A DNA stretch of 23,239 bases from Actinomycetota bacterium (GCA_028695395.1 JAQVJB010000011.1:1-23239), one strand, 5' to 3'. Shown: positions 6,878-15,410, numbered from the stretch's first letter. Notes: a model not told the origin generated them from the letters alone. Translations and numbers: made by a program.

Positions 6878-8743
6878 TCATTCCACTGTAACGCTTTTTG
6901 CAAGATTGCGGGGTTGGTCTACGTTTCTGCCCAGATTTTTTGCTATGTAATATGATAGGAGCTGCAATGGTATTATAGTTAAGATTCCATATAATTCTTC
7001 GATTGTTTTCGGTACTGAAAAAACATAGTTCGAATATTTGGATATCTGGGTATCTCCTTCAGTAGCAACAGAAAATATTGTAGCATTTCTTGATTTTACT
7101 TCTTCAATATTGCTTAACATTTTTTCATATACTGAGTCTTTTGGAACAATGCCCACAACAGTAGTATTGGTGTCAGTAAGCGCTATGGGGCCATGTTTCA
7201 TTTCTCCAGCTGCATATCCCTCTGCATGGATATATGAGATTTCTTTTAATTTAAGAGCGCCCTCAAGCGCTATGGGAAGACCGAAGAGCCTCCCAAGAAA
7301 GAGAAAAGTCCTGTATTTATAAAGCTGGTCAGCTACTTTTTTTATTTGCTCAGCATTATTAAGTATGCTTTGTATCTTATTTGGTATTATTTCCAGCTCT
7401 CCCAAAATCTCCTGGATATTTTCTTCCTTTAGTCTTCCTGTTTTGCTTGCAAGATAAACAGCAATAAGATACATCACTATTATCTGTGCAGTAAATGTTT
7501 TTGTTGCACAAACTCCGATTTCAGGACCGGCATGAGTGTAAATAACCGCATCAGATTCCCTTGCAACAGTACTCCCGACAACATTGGTTATTGCAACAAT
7601 CCTTGCTCCTTTTGACTTTGCTTCCCGGATTGCGGCAAGGGTATCTATCGTTTCTCCAGACTGTGTTATTGCAATAAACAGACAGTTCTTTTCTACTATC
7701 GGATCTTTGTAGCGATACTCGGATGAGACTTCGATCTCAACCGGTATTCTTGCCCACTTCTCAATCAGTTGTTTCCCCAGAAGCGCCGCATGAGAAGAAG
7801 TCCCGCAGGCAATTATATGAATTTTTTCCAGATTTATGATCTGTTCAGATGTCAAATCTATTTCTTTAAAATCAAGGATGCCTTCACTGAGCCTTCCCCG
7901 CATTGTTTCCTTAACACCAAATGGCTGCTCAAATATTTCTTTCAACATAAAATCTTCATATCCGGATTTCTCAGCACTTGTTATTGACCAGTTTACCTTA
8001 AAAGGTTCTCTTGTTATTTTTTTCCCATCAATATCAAAAATTTCTATGCTGCCTTTTTTAATCCTTATAGTTTCAAAATCATTTACAATCATAAAATTTC
8101 TTGTATGCTCAAGTACCGCAGGCATATCGGAAGCCAGAAAATTGCCGTCTTTACCAATACCGATCACTAAAGGACTTGAAATCCTGGCAGCGACTATTTC
8201 CTCAGGGGTGTCAGAATTTAATGCAACAATTGCCCCTGAACCTTTGATTCTCTTTAAAAGTTTCTGCATAGCTATCAAAAGATCTCCATTATTGAACTCC
8301 TCCAGCATATGCGGTATCACTTCTGTATCAGTTTCTGAAATAAATTTGTGCCCTTTTGAAATAAGTTCATCTTTTAGTTCTGCGTAATTTTCAATTATTC
8401 CATTATGCACAACAGCTATTTTTGATTTACAATCCATATGCGGATGGGCATTTATCTGGGTAGGCGCTCCGTGCGTAGCCCATCTGGTATGGCCTATGCC
8501 CACACAGCCGTCAATATGAGTATCATTGATTAATTTTTCAAGTTCAGCTATTTTTCCAGCTTGTTTTGCTATATTTATACTATAATTTTCGGAAGCAGCC
8601 TGCTTTTCATTCTTCTTACTGTTCTTTTTCATAAGAACCGCAATGCCTGCAGAATCATAACCTCTGTATTCAAGTCTTTTTAAGCCATTGATAATGATTT
8701 CCCTGCATTTCCTATCACCGACATAAGCAATTATTCCGCACAT
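6878..8743 (-). CDS. glmS: Glutamine-fructose-6-phosphate aminotransferase (isomerizing)
   Basis: GlmS makes glucosamine-6-phosphate from fructose-6-phosphate and glutamine, the first step to UDP-GlcNAc. The N-terminal class II glutaminase starts MCGIIAYVGDR with Cys2 as nucleophile and contains GHTRWATHGAP and HNGIIENY. Two SIS domains follow, with CGTSSHAALLGKQL, TQSGETIDTLAA and EGYAAGEMKHGPIAL, and the C-terminal tail is DQPRNLAKSVTVE. At 621 aa it is slightly longer than usual because of a Lys/Glu-rich insertion at about residues 38-54 in the glutaminase domain. AGGGAG precedes the ATG. Only 38 nt separate it from glmM upstream, which leaves no room for a glmS ribozyme. It works directly with the neighbouring glmM. 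Confidence 0.97.
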   Translation of the reverse strand: MCGIIAYVGDRKCREIIINGLKRLEYRGYDSAGIAVLMKKNSKKNEKQAASENYSINIAKQAGKIAELEKLINDTHIDGCVGIGHTRWATHGAPTQINAHPHMDCKSKIAVVHNGIIENYAELKDELISKGHKFISETDTEVIPHMLEEFNNGDLLIAMQKLLKRIKGSGAIVALNSDTPEEIVAARISSPLVIGIGKDGNFLASDMPAVLEHTRNFMIVNDFETIRIKKGSIEIFDIDGKKITREPFKVNWSITSAEKSGYEDFMLKEIFEQPFGVKETMRGRLSEGILDFKEIDLTSEQIINLEKIHIIACGTSSHAALLGKQLIEKWARIPVEIEVSSEYRYKDPIVEKNCLFIAITQSGETIDTLAAIREAKSKGARIVAITNVVGSTVARESDAVIYTHAGPEIGVCATKTFTAQIIVMYLIAVYLASKTGRLKEENIQEILGELEIIPNKIQSILNNAEQIKKVADQLYKYRTFLFLGRLFGLPIALEGALKLKEISYIHAEGYAAGEMKHGPIALTDTNTTVVGIVPKDSVYEKMLSNIEEVKSRNATIFSVATEGDTQISKYSNYVFSVPKTIEELYGILTIIPLQLLSYYIAKNLGRNVDQPRNLAKSVTVE

Positions 8744-8781
8744 AGACTCTCCCTGTAATCAAAAAAATAATATTTAAATTT

Positions 8782-10134
8782 TTATTTTATCGTAAGAATA
8801 AAATTACAAATATCTTCTTGTATCTTCTTAACCATATCCATTGTTTTAGCTTCAACCATAACCCTCACAAGAGATTCTGTCCCGGAAGACCTAACTACAA
8901 TCTTGCCCTCTCCTTGCAAATAACTTTCAGCATCGGCTATTTTTTTTATTAATTCAGGGCTTTTCATAATAAGATTTTTATCTTTTACCCTGATATTTTT
9001 AAGTACCTGGGGGTAGTGTTCGATTATATCATAAACCAAATCCGGATCCTGCTTGCTTTCTGAAAGAAAATTAAGAAAAATAAGGGTGGAAAGCAAACCG
9101 TCCCCTATGCTGCTAAAATTATTAAATATTATATGTCCAGATTGTTCAGCTCCTATAATCACGTCTTTTTCAATCATTTTTTCCAGGACATATCTGTCTC
9201 CTACTTTTGTTTTATAAACAATTATATTTTTTTCCTGCATTGCTTTTTCCAGGCCGTAATTTGCCATTATTGTAGTTACAACTCCATTATTCTTTAAGAT
9301 ATTATTTTCTTTCATCAATATGGCGCTGAAGGCAAGAAAAACATCTCCGTCAAGGATTCTTGAAAAACGGTCGCAGCCGATAACCCTGTCGCCGTCGCCA
9401 TCATAAGAAAAACCAATATCTGCCTTGCTTTCCCTTACAAGTCTTTGGAGGACTTCCGGATGTGTAGAGCCGCAGTCCTTATTAATAAGACCGCTTTTAA
9501 TGTCTGTATTAAAGCTGATAACTTCAGCACCGAACATTGATAGTACTTTCGGGACTGCGACCGATGTAGCTCCGTTTGCACAATCCACAGCTATTTTCAA
9601 GCCATTAAGATCAAATTTAAAACCTTTGGTAATATAATCTATATATATGTCCAGGGAATCAGAAATGATTTTTTGTCTGCCTATTTCAAGACCCGTTTTT
9701 TCTTCACGATTGATTCGGCTGTCACTTAAAATGATATCTTCAAGATCTTTTTCTTCACTATCGGTAAGTTTTATTCCGCCTTTTTTAAAAATCTTTATTC
9801 CATTATCTTCAAGAGGATTATGGGAAGCAGATATTACGATTGCTCCATCTGTATCAAGTAGTTTCGAAATTATAGCTATTCCCGGAGTGCTTAGGATGCC
9901 TGCACTTAGCACATCGCACCCTTCTGACATTATTCCGGCACTCAAACTTGCTTCTATGAAATCGCATGACGGCCTGGTATCTTTGCCTATTAATATTTTC
10001 CCATGTTTTTTATCACGGCAAATGAATCTTGAGATGGCTTTGCCTGTTTTTAATACAAATTCCGGGGTAAGGTCTGTATTAGCCACACCTCTTATCCCAT
10101 CTGTTCCAAAAAGTTTCCTTGGGTCTATTTCCAT
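8782..10134 (-). CDS. glmM: Phosphoglucosamine mutase
   Basis: GlmM converts GlcN-6-P to GlcN-1-P, the step after GlmS. I choose ATG 10134 (450 aa), with AGGTGG 4 nt upstream; the TTG just before it (10137) is too close to that site. The N-terminus RKLFGTDGIRGVAN is diagnostic. The phospho-serine loop is ISASHNP with S104 catalytic, the metal loop is DGDGDR at 245-250, the sugar loop region contains GAEQSGHIIF, and the C-terminal phosphate loop is VVRSSGTESLVRVMVE. In that loop Ser stands where Pro is usual at two places (the common form is RPSGTEP), probably a tolerated change. The glmM-glmS pair behind rpsI is the actinobacterial order. Confidence 0.96.
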   Translation of the reverse strand: MEIDPRKLFGTDGIRGVANTDLTPEFVLKTGKAISRFICRDKKHGKILIGKDTRPSCDFIEASLSAGIMSEGCDVLSAGILSTPGIAIISKLLDTDGAIVISASHNPLEDNGIKIFKKGGIKLTDSEEKDLEDIILSDSRINREEKTGLEIGRQKIISDSLDIYIDYITKGFKFDLNGLKIAVDCANGATSVAVPKVLSMFGAEVISFNTDIKSGLINKDCGSTHPEVLQRLVRESKADIGFSYDGDGDRVIGCDRFSRILDGDVFLAFSAILMKENNILKNNGVVTTIMANYGLEKAMQEKNIIVYKTKVGDRYVLEKMIEKDVIIGAEQSGHIIFNNFSSIGDGLLSTLIFLNFLSESKQDPDLVYDIIEHYPQVLKNIRVKDKNLIMKSPELIKKIADAESYLQGEGKIVVRSSGTESLVRVMVEAKTMDMVKKIQEDICNFILTIK

Positions 10135-10151
10135 CAATCCACCTAACGAAT

Positions 10152-11207
10152 TTATTTTACATATATTTTTTTTATAAAAGGCGAAGTCATTGAAAACATT
10201 AGTCCAAAATAGTCCAGTTTAAAAATTATCTTATCACCTATTTTCAGCAAAGGTAAATCAAATTCGTTCATTTTACCATTGCTTAATTCCTCCTGATAGA
10301 TTTTTTTTAAGCTTAAAACCGTATGGTCGCTGCTTTGTGCAATTATATCATAATAAGGATTCTGGATTATTAAATGTTTATACGGCACATCCTGTATTCC
10401 AAGTGCGATAATTATTTTATATGCTAAAGAATTTTTCTTTTTTATTTCTATTATTTCTGCTTCAAGTAAAAAAGAATCATCAAAAGCTCCTTTTATTTTT
10501 TCATAGCCGGAAGTCTCATTACCTATAAATATCGCTTCTCCTATTCTTACTTCATTAACCCCTTCAGGGATGGAACCATCCTCAATGTATTTCCATATGC
10601 TGCTGTTTCCGCCGGATATTACAGGAATGACATAACTATATTTTGAAGCAATCTTTTTTTTGATTTCTATCAGGTTTTCTATGCTCTTAATCCTTGGCCT
10701 TCTTTTCGAAATACATCGTGCATTGGTAGCTAGCCCTTTTATCTTTATTTTCGGGTATTTTTTCAATACTTCATCAAAAAAAGGAATAACCTGTTTTGCA
10801 GATATTCCTTCTCTTTTATCATCCATCTCTACCATAAGTACTATATTGTGATTTTTATTTTTTCTTTCGCATAAATCAGATATCGTCTTTACAGTTGTAA
10901 TCTCCGTCTGCATCGAAGTATCGCATATTTCTATTAATTTCTCGCATTCAGAGAGCATAGGGGTTCTGAGCAAAATAAGTTCCTGGCCATAACCGAAATA
11001 TTCCCTCATCTTTATAAGATTTGCCAGCCGGCTATCACCAAAAATACTTATACCTGACTTTTTTAGTATCTTTACTATATCTATATCTGCAAGTATGCTT
11101 TTAGTAACGCCAACGACCGACATACCCCTTGAGGCACATCGGTCATTTATTAACCTGGCATTATTTGAAATTTTTCTTAAATTTATTTTTAAATAAGGGA
11201 AACTCAT
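10152..11207 (-). CDS. Ornithine-racemase-like fold-III PLP amino-acid racemase
   Basis: The 351-residue product (from ATG 11207; a TTG lies just before it) belongs to the alanine/ornithine racemase group of PLP enzymes with the alanine-racemase N-terminal barrel, as in clostridial Orr. It starts PYLKINLRKISNNARLI. The PLP lysine is K36 in VVGVTKSILA. Further family motifs are GDSRLANL, LMVEMDDKREGI, KGLATNARC, VISGGNSS and NEVRIGEAIFIG. It lacks the YxGT tyrosine motif and C-terminal layout of true Alr. Substrate is not certain: ornithine, alanine, lysine or another amino acid are all possible. No Shine-Dalgarno is visible (upstream is T-rich), so translation may depend on rpsI. Lying between rpsI and glmM it may provide a D-amino acid for the cell wall; that is inference. 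Confidence 0.8.
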   Translation of the reverse strand: MSFPYLKINLRKISNNARLINDRCASRGMSVVGVTKSILADIDIVKILKKSGISIFGDSRLANLIKMREYFGYGQELILLRTPMLSECEKLIEICDTSMQTEITTVKTISDLCERKNKNHNIVLMVEMDDKREGISAKQVIPFFDEVLKKYPKIKIKGLATNARCISKRRPRIKSIENLIEIKKKIASKYSYVIPVISGGNSSIWKYIEDGSIPEGVNEVRIGEAIFIGNETSGYEKIKGAFDDSFLLEAEIIEIKKKNSLAYKIIIALGIQDVPYKHLIIQNPYYDIIAQSSDHTVLSLKKIYQEELSNGKMNEFDLPLLKIGDKIIFKLDYFGLMFSMTSPFIKKIYVK

Positions 11208-11226
11208 CAAAAAGAAAAAACAAAAA

Positions 11227-11622
11227 TTATCTTTTTGAGAACTGCGGTCTTTTTCTTGCCTTTTTCAGACCGTACTTCTTTCTTTCTTTTATTCTTGAAT
11301 CTCTTGTAAGAAAGCCTTCTCTTTTAAGCATGACTCTGTAATCCGGGTTAACTTCAAGCAGAGCTTTAGAAATGCCATGTCTTAAAGCTCCTGCCTGGCC
11401 CGACACTCCGCCACCCACTATGGTTGCAATTATGTCATATGAATCTGATGTTCCCGTAATGTTGAGTGGTTCATTTATCATAGTCACCAAGGTATCTCTG
11501 GGAAAATATTCTTTATAATCCTTATTATTAACAGTTATTTTACCAGCTCCTGGCTTAAGCCATACTTTAGCTATCGATTCTTTCCTTTTACCAGTTGCAT
11601 AATAGCTTAATTCTTGCGCCAA
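11227..11622 (-). CDS. rpsI: 30S ribosomal protein S9
   Basis: S9 lies in the head of the small subunit and its C-terminal tail reaches the P-site tRNA. The start is decided by the Shine-Dalgarno: AAGGAG directly abuts the ATG at 11628 (no spacing), but lies 6 nt before TTG 11622, giving 131 aa beginning MAQELSYYATGKRKESIAKV. Conserved parts are ATGKRKESIAKVWLKPG, the central GGGVSGQAGALRHGISKAL and the basic tail KYGLKKARKRPQFSKR, ending in the typical S-K-R. It pairs with rplM upstream (56-nt gap), as in nearly all bacteria. Confidence 0.97.
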   Translation of the reverse strand: MAQELSYYATGKRKESIAKVWLKPGAGKITVNNKDYKEYFPRDTLVTMINEPLNITGTSDSYDIIATIVGGGVSGQAGALRHGISKALLEVNPDYRVMLKREGFLTRDSRIKERKKYGLKKARKRPQFSKR

Positions 11623-11678
11623 CTTCATCTCCTTTTAAACATTTAAAGTCAAAATATTTATTTTGTTCTTTTTAGTTT

Positions 11679-12122
11679 TTAAATTTCAAGCACTTCCGGT
11701 TTCTGGGCTTTATGAGGGTGATTGCTGCCTGAATAAACTTTAAGTTTCCTTAAAAGTTTTTTGCCCAGTGTATTATGGGGCAGCATCCCTTTCACAGCTT
11801 TCCTTATCACATAATCAGGTGAGCTCTTCATAAGCTTGCCAAGATTTGTTACTTTTAAATTACCGATATAACCGGAATGCCTGTAGTACATCTTCTGCTC
11901 CATTTTTTTCCCGGTCACTCCTATTTTTTCAGCATTTATAAGAATAACAAAATCTCCGCAATCTACATGAGGAGTGAAAACTGTTTTATTCTTTCCTCTT
12001 AAAATCTTTGCTATCTCTGTGGAAAGCCTGCCAAGCGTTTTGCCTGCAGCATCGATTATGTACCACTTCTTTTCAATATCTTTTTCTTTTGCACTAAAAG
12101 TTTTTGTGCCGACAGTTACCAT
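11679..12122 (-). CDS. rplM: 50S ribosomal protein L13
   Basis: L13 is an early-assembly large-subunit protein. The 147-aa product has the family core: KKWYIIDAAGKTLGRLSTEI, LRGKNKTVFTPHVDCGDFV, Y-Y-R-H-S-G-Y near the middle, AVKGMLPHNTLGKKLLRKL and the C-terminal SGSNHPHKAQKPE. Length is normal. GGAGG lies 5 nt before the ATG. It is 16 nt downstream of truA and leads the rplM-rpsI pair. Confidence 0.98.
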   Translation of the reverse strand: MVTVGTKTFSAKEKDIEKKWYIIDAAGKTLGRLSTEIAKILRGKNKTVFTPHVDCGDFVILINAEKIGVTGKKMEQKMYYRHSGYIGNLKVTNLGKLMKSSPDYVIRKAVKGMLPHNTLGKKLLRKLKVYSGSNHPHKAQKPEVLEI

Positions 12123-12138
12123 TTATCCTCCAATCAAG

Positions 12139-12909
12139 TTAAAAAACTTTATATCCGACATTTGTTAAAAACAAACCTCTCGCATCCACTATGCTGCCGG
12201 AATAATTAACATCCTTATCTGAAAACGCAAGTTCAATATCAGATATTTTCCTTGACTTGCTACCAACTTCCGTGACTATTCCTACTATTATTCTTGCCAT
12301 ATTATATAAAAAAGCATTTGCTCTTATCCTGAAAATTATCATGTTTTCCTGATGAAAATTATCAGTCCTGGTAATTTCCATTTCCATGATTTCCCTTATT
12401 TTACTTTTATTTGCATCGCTTGGGCTGCAAAAAGCACTGAAATCATGTCTGCCCACGAAAAACTTGCATGCCTCCTGCATTAATTTTATATCAAGCTCTC
12501 TACATAAAAGGAGGCTATATTTTTTCAAGAAAACATTCTGATAATAATCATTTATTATATAATAATTATATTCTCTCCACAGCGCGCTCCGTCTCGCATC
12601 AAAACCATCTTCTGCGAAATCCAAACTTTTAACAGAAACATCTTCAGGAAGAAGTGAATTAAGAGACCATTTAAGCCTGTGGAGCTTAAATAATTTATTA
12701 CTTTTAAAATTAACTACCTGACCGATTGCATGAACACCCGCATCTGTCCTTCCCGAATAAGAAACCCTTATTTTTTCAGTATTGAAAATCTTATTCAAGA
12801 CCCGGAGCAGCTCACCCTGTATGGTTCTTAATTCTCCAGGCTGACTCTGGAAACCATAAAAATCAGTCCCATCGTATTCTATAATAGCTTTGTAGTTATA
12901 AAGCTCCAT
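12139..12909 (-). CDS. truA: tRNA pseudouridine(38-40) synthase
   Basis: TruA converts uridines 38-40 of the tRNA anticodon stem-loop to pseudouridine. The 256-aa product has the family N-terminus YKAIIEYDGTDFYGFQSQPG and the catalytic motif SGRTDAGVHAIGQV with Asp56 as nucleophile. HDFSAFC and FLYNMARIIVG are also present near the expected positions. Length is typical. No Shine-Dalgarno is visible before the ATG (upstream is T/A-rich), so translation may depend on rplQ, whose stop is 26 nt away. The position between rplQ and rplM is common in Gram-positives and Actinobacteria. Confidence 0.97.
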   Translation of the reverse strand: MELYNYKAIIEYDGTDFYGFQSQPGELRTIQGELLRVLNKIFNTEKIRVSYSGRTDAGVHAIGQVVNFKSNKLFKLHRLKWSLNSLLPEDVSVKSLDFAEDGFDARRSALWREYNYYIINDYYQNVFLKKYSLLLCRELDIKLMQEACKFFVGRHDFSAFCSPSDANKSKIREIMEMEITRTDNFHQENMIIFRIRANAFLYNMARIIVGIVTEVGSKSRKISDIELAFSDKDVNYSGSIVDARGLFLTNVGYKVF

Positions 12910-12935
12910 TATTTAATTGTAAAACCAACAAAAAT

Positions 12936-13289
12936 TTATTTTAAAAGTTCTATCTGAACAATCTCTGCTCCATCGCCTACCCGGTTTTTAAGCTTGACAA
13001 TCCTCGTAAATCCACTGGAACGCGCATAAGTACCCGGTGCTATTTCGTTAAAAAGCTTCTGCACTGTCTTATAGTTCCCTATTAGCTGCAGACATCTCCT
13101 TCTTGAAGCTAAGTCCCCTTTTTTGGAAATAGTAATTATTTTATCAACAAACATCCTTAAAAATTTTGCTTTAGCTGTTGTTGTCTCAATTTTCCCATTT
13201 TCTATGAGAGAAATAGCCAGGTTTTTTATCATGGCTTTTTGGTGAGTGCTGCTTCCACCCAATCTTCTCCCTTTTTTTGGCTGAACCAT
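12936..13289 (-). CDS. rplQ: 50S ribosomal protein L17
   Basis: L17 surrounds the peptide exit tunnel region. The 117-aa product begins MVQPKKGRRLGGSSTHQKAM, the form found in Actinobacteria (KGPRLGGSxxHQKAI in mycobacteria), rather than the MGYRKLGRTSxQRKAM form of Firmicutes. The remaining family body is SLIENGKIETTTAKAKFLR, then a C-terminal GFTRIVKLKNRVGDGAEI with EIVQIELL at the end. GGGAG lies 9 nt before the ATG. It directly follows rpoA, with an 18-nt gap. This gene is the best single lineage marker in the window. Confidence 0.98.
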   Translation of the reverse strand: MVQPKKGRRLGGSSTHQKAMIKNLAISLIENGKIETTTAKAKFLRMFVDKIITISKKGDLASRRRCLQLIGNYKTVQKLFNEIAPGTYARSSGFTRIVKLKNRVGDGAEIVQIELLK

Positions 13290-13307
13290 TTCTAAAATCT
13301 CCCAACT

Positions 13308-14243
13308 CTACTTTTTCTTAAATGAAAGTCCTAATTCTTTTATTTTATTTTTTACTTCCTGAATAGACTTCTGCCCAAAATTCCTTATGTCCAGCAGTTC
13401 ATCTTCAGAATATTGAAGCAATTTTTCAACAGAATCAATGCCTGCCCTCTTAAGACAATTGTGCGACCTTACCGATAATTCAAGATCCTCAATAGAAGGA
13501 TATTGTGTTTTCTTTGCTTTTTCTTTAATTTCTTCAAAGACAGGATCTTCACTTTTTATCTTTTCAGAGAGATCTATCATCAGGGCCATATGGTCATTGA
13601 TTATTTTTGCTGCCTGGCTTAAGGCTTCATCTGCTTTTATGCTTCCATTTGTTTTGATAGTCATTGTTAGTTTGTCAAAGTCTGTCATCTGGCCAACCCT
13701 GGTATCCTCAACTTTAAACATCATTCTTTTTATAGGTGAAAAAACTGTGTCAATCGGAATTACTCCAAGAGGATCGTTCTGCGAAATATTTTCGTCAGCA
13801 TTTCTGTATCCCTTTCCTCTTTCAACAAACATTTCAACCCTTAGTTTTGCATTTTTGGAAAGAGTTCCCAGATAACAATCCTTATTAACGACTTCGATTT
13901 CTGCAGGTAATATTATATCTGCAGCTGTTACTATTCCCGGACCGGACTTGTCAATTTTTACCATAATCTGGTCAGAAATTTCCATTTTAAAAACTACCTG
14001 TCTTAAATTGCCTATAAATTCAATGATATCTTCCTTTAGGCCTTCCAGAACAGTAAATTCATGCTGGACATTTTCTATCCTTATTTTTGTAATACCTACA
14101 CCTTCGATAGAAGAAAGCAAAACTCTTCTTATCGAATTCCCCAGAGTATGTCCATATCCTCTTTCAAGCGGTTCAAGGACAAAGTCTCCTTCAAAATCAT
14201 TGCTTGATTTAATACTTACACTTGGTTTATGCATTTTTAACAA
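13308..14243 (-). CDS. rpoA: DNA-directed RNA polymerase subunit alpha
   Basis: The alpha subunit dimerises to start RNA polymerase assembly, and its C-terminal domain contacts promoters and activators. The 311-aa product starts at TTG 14243, with TTAGGAGG ending 10 nt upstream; the ATG three codons later lies too far away. The N-terminal domain has FVLEPLERGYGHTLGNSIRR, VLLSSIEGVGITKIRIE and HEFTVLEGLKEDI. The C-terminal domain (about 243-305) has SVRSHNCLKRAGI, carrying the DNA-contacting Arg, and ELLDIRNFGQKSIQEVKNKI. All parts are intact. The gap to rpsD upstream is 103 nt, among the longest in the cluster, and holds several inverted repeats. Confidence 0.98.
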   Translation of the reverse strand: MLKMHKPSVSIKSSNDFEGDFVLEPLERGYGHTLGNSIRRVLLSSIEGVGITKIRIENVQHEFTVLEGLKEDIIEFIGNLRQVVFKMEISDQIMVKIDKSGPGIVTAADIILPAEIEVVNKDCYLGTLSKNAKLRVEMFVERGKGYRNADENISQNDPLGVIPIDTVFSPIKRMMFKVEDTRVGQMTDFDKLTMTIKTNGSIKADEALSQAAKIINDHMALMIDLSEKIKSEDPVFEEIKEKAKKTQYPSIEDLELSVRSHNCLKRAGIDSVEKLLQYSEDELLDIRNFGQKSIQEVKNKIKELGLSFKKK

Positions 14244-14287
14244 TTTATCTTAACCTCCTAAAAAATAAGAGAGACTAATTAATCATA

Positions 14288-14363
14288 ACTTTATATTTAT
14301 AAAGTAAAAAAAATAAATCAGCTCTAAAAAAATTATTAAATAATTATTATTTAGAATAGAGCT
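14288..14363 (-). promoter_or_regulatory. Structured rpsD-rpoA junction (nested inverted repeats)
   Basis: Read on the minus strand, AGCTCTA (14363-14357, in the last rpsD codons) can pair with TAGAGCT (14326-14320). Between them is an AT palindrome AAATAATAATTATTT (14352-14338) followed by a T run. Next comes a T8 tract and then a separate perfect 7-bp hairpin ACTTTAT-AAAT-ATAAAGT (14305-14288). This could be a weak attenuator, an RNA processing site or an S4-binding leader for rpoA; S4 is a known autoregulator of such operons. The stems are AT-rich and weak, so chance is possible. Confidence 0.3.
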
Positions 14364-14973
14364 CAACTATCATCTGCTCATTGACAGGAGCTTTGATATC
14401 CGCTCTCTCAGGAACTCTTATTACTTTTCCTGTCAGGGCTTTGAAGTCTACTTCAAGCCACTCAGGAACTGAAATACTTCCTGCAGTTTCCCTAGCTTCA
14501 AGTACAGGCTGAATTTCTTTGCTTTTTCCAGCTATAGAGATTTCCTCACCAGGTTTAACCTGATAAGAAGGTATGTCAACCTTTTTGGAATTAACATTTA
14601 CATGCCCGTGAGAAATCAGCTGACGTGCCTGTGCCCTTGAAACAGCAAAACCCATCAGATATATAACATTGTCAAGCCTTGTCTCAAGCAGCTGCAGAAG
14701 AATCTCGCCTGTTATGCCTTTTCTCCTTGTAGCTTTTATATAATAATTTAAAAATTGTGCTTCCAGCACACCATAATATCTTTTTGTCTTTTGTTTTTCT
14801 CTTAACTGAGTATAGTATTCAGACTCTACAAGCCTCATCTTTGCTTTCTGTCCCGGAACATACGGTTTTTTTGTAAGAGCACATTTGTCTGAAAAACATC
14901 TAAGCCCTTTCAGAAAAAGTTTTTCTTTTTCTCTTCTGCATAATTTGCAAACAGCATCTTTTAGTCTTGCCAT
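14347..14973 (-). CDS. rpsD: 30S ribosomal protein S4 (zinc-binding form)
   Basis: S4 is a primary 16S-binding protein and, in several bacteria, a translational repressor of its own operon. The 208-aa product starts MARLKDAVCKLCRREKEKLF and carries a zinc motif C9-x2-C12-x13-C26-x4-C31, the C+ type of S4. The S4 RNA-binding domain follows with LETRLDNVIYLMGFAVSRAQ, ARQLISHGHVNVN and IPSYQVKPGEEI. The C-terminus is MIVELYSK, where YSK/YSR is the typical end. AAGGAG lies 9 nt before the ATG. Order rpsM-rpsK-rpsD-rpoA-rplQ is the canonical alpha operon. Confidence 0.98.
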   Translation of the reverse strand: MARLKDAVCKLCRREKEKLFLKGLRCFSDKCALTKKPYVPGQKAKMRLVESEYYTQLREKQKTKRYYGVLEAQFLNYYIKATRRKGITGEILLQLLETRLDNVIYLMGFAVSRAQARQLISHGHVNVNSKKVDIPSYQVKPGEEISIAGKSKEIQPVLEARETAGSISVPEWLEVDFKALTGKVIRVPERADIKAPVNEQMIVELYSK

Positions 14974-15011
14974 TTATAGTAACTCCTTATCAAAAATTAT
15001 ATCTTTAAAAA

Positions 15012-15410
15012 TCATACCCTTCTTCTTTTTGGCGGCCTGCATCCGTTATGCGGTATCGGTGTTACATCAGTAATAGCACCGATTTCAAGACCAACAGCCT
15101 GAAGCGAACGTACTGCAGTTTCTCTTCCTGAGCCAACGCCCTTTACTTTCACATCAACTTTTGCAACTCCATGCTCCTGTGCAGTTTTTGCAACAGCAGA
15201 TGCAGTGACCTGAGCTGCAAAAGGAGTACTTTTTCTTGAACCTTTAAAACCATGTCCGCCTGAACTGCCCCAGGCGATAGTATTACCTTTGAGATCCGTA
15301 ATTGTTACAATTGTATTATTAAAAGTTGACTGTATGTGGGCAATTCCGTAAGGAATATTTTTTCTTTCTTTTCTTTTAACTCTTTTTTTACCAGTTTGTT
15401 TGGTTGCCAA
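15012..15410 (-). CDS. rpsK: 30S ribosomal protein S11
   Basis: S11 forms part of the small-subunit platform near the mRNA exit. The 132-aa product starts at TTG 15410 (MATKQTGKKRVKRKE), with GGAGG 6 nt upstream. Conserved blocks are GIAHIQSTFNNTIVTITDLK, GNTIAWGSSGGHGFKGSRKS, TPFAAQ, VKGVGSGRETAVRSLQ and the C-terminal DVTPIPHNGCRPPKRRRV. Length is normal. The gap to rpsM is 14 nt. Confidence 0.98.
   Translation of the reverse strand: MATKQTGKKRVKRKERKNIPYGIAHIQSTFNNTIVTITDLKGNTIAWGSSGGHGFKGSRKSTPFAAQVTASAVAKTAQEHGVAKVDVKVKGVGSGRETAVRSLQAVGLEIGAITDVTPIPHNGCRPPKRRRV

Noticed and set aside
7836..8387. 183-codon plus-strand open frame inside glmS
   Set aside because: It is antisense to a clearly conserved glmS, has no Shine-Dalgarno and a composition typical of a reverse-strand shadow.
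8744..8781. glmS ribozyme/riboswitch upstream of glmS
   Set aside because: The glmM-glmS gap is only 38 nt, far too short for the ribozyme.
9647..10177. 176-codon plus-strand open frame inside glmM
   Set aside because: Antisense to conserved glmM; Ser/Ile/Leu-rich shadow without a ribosome-binding site or recognisable domain.
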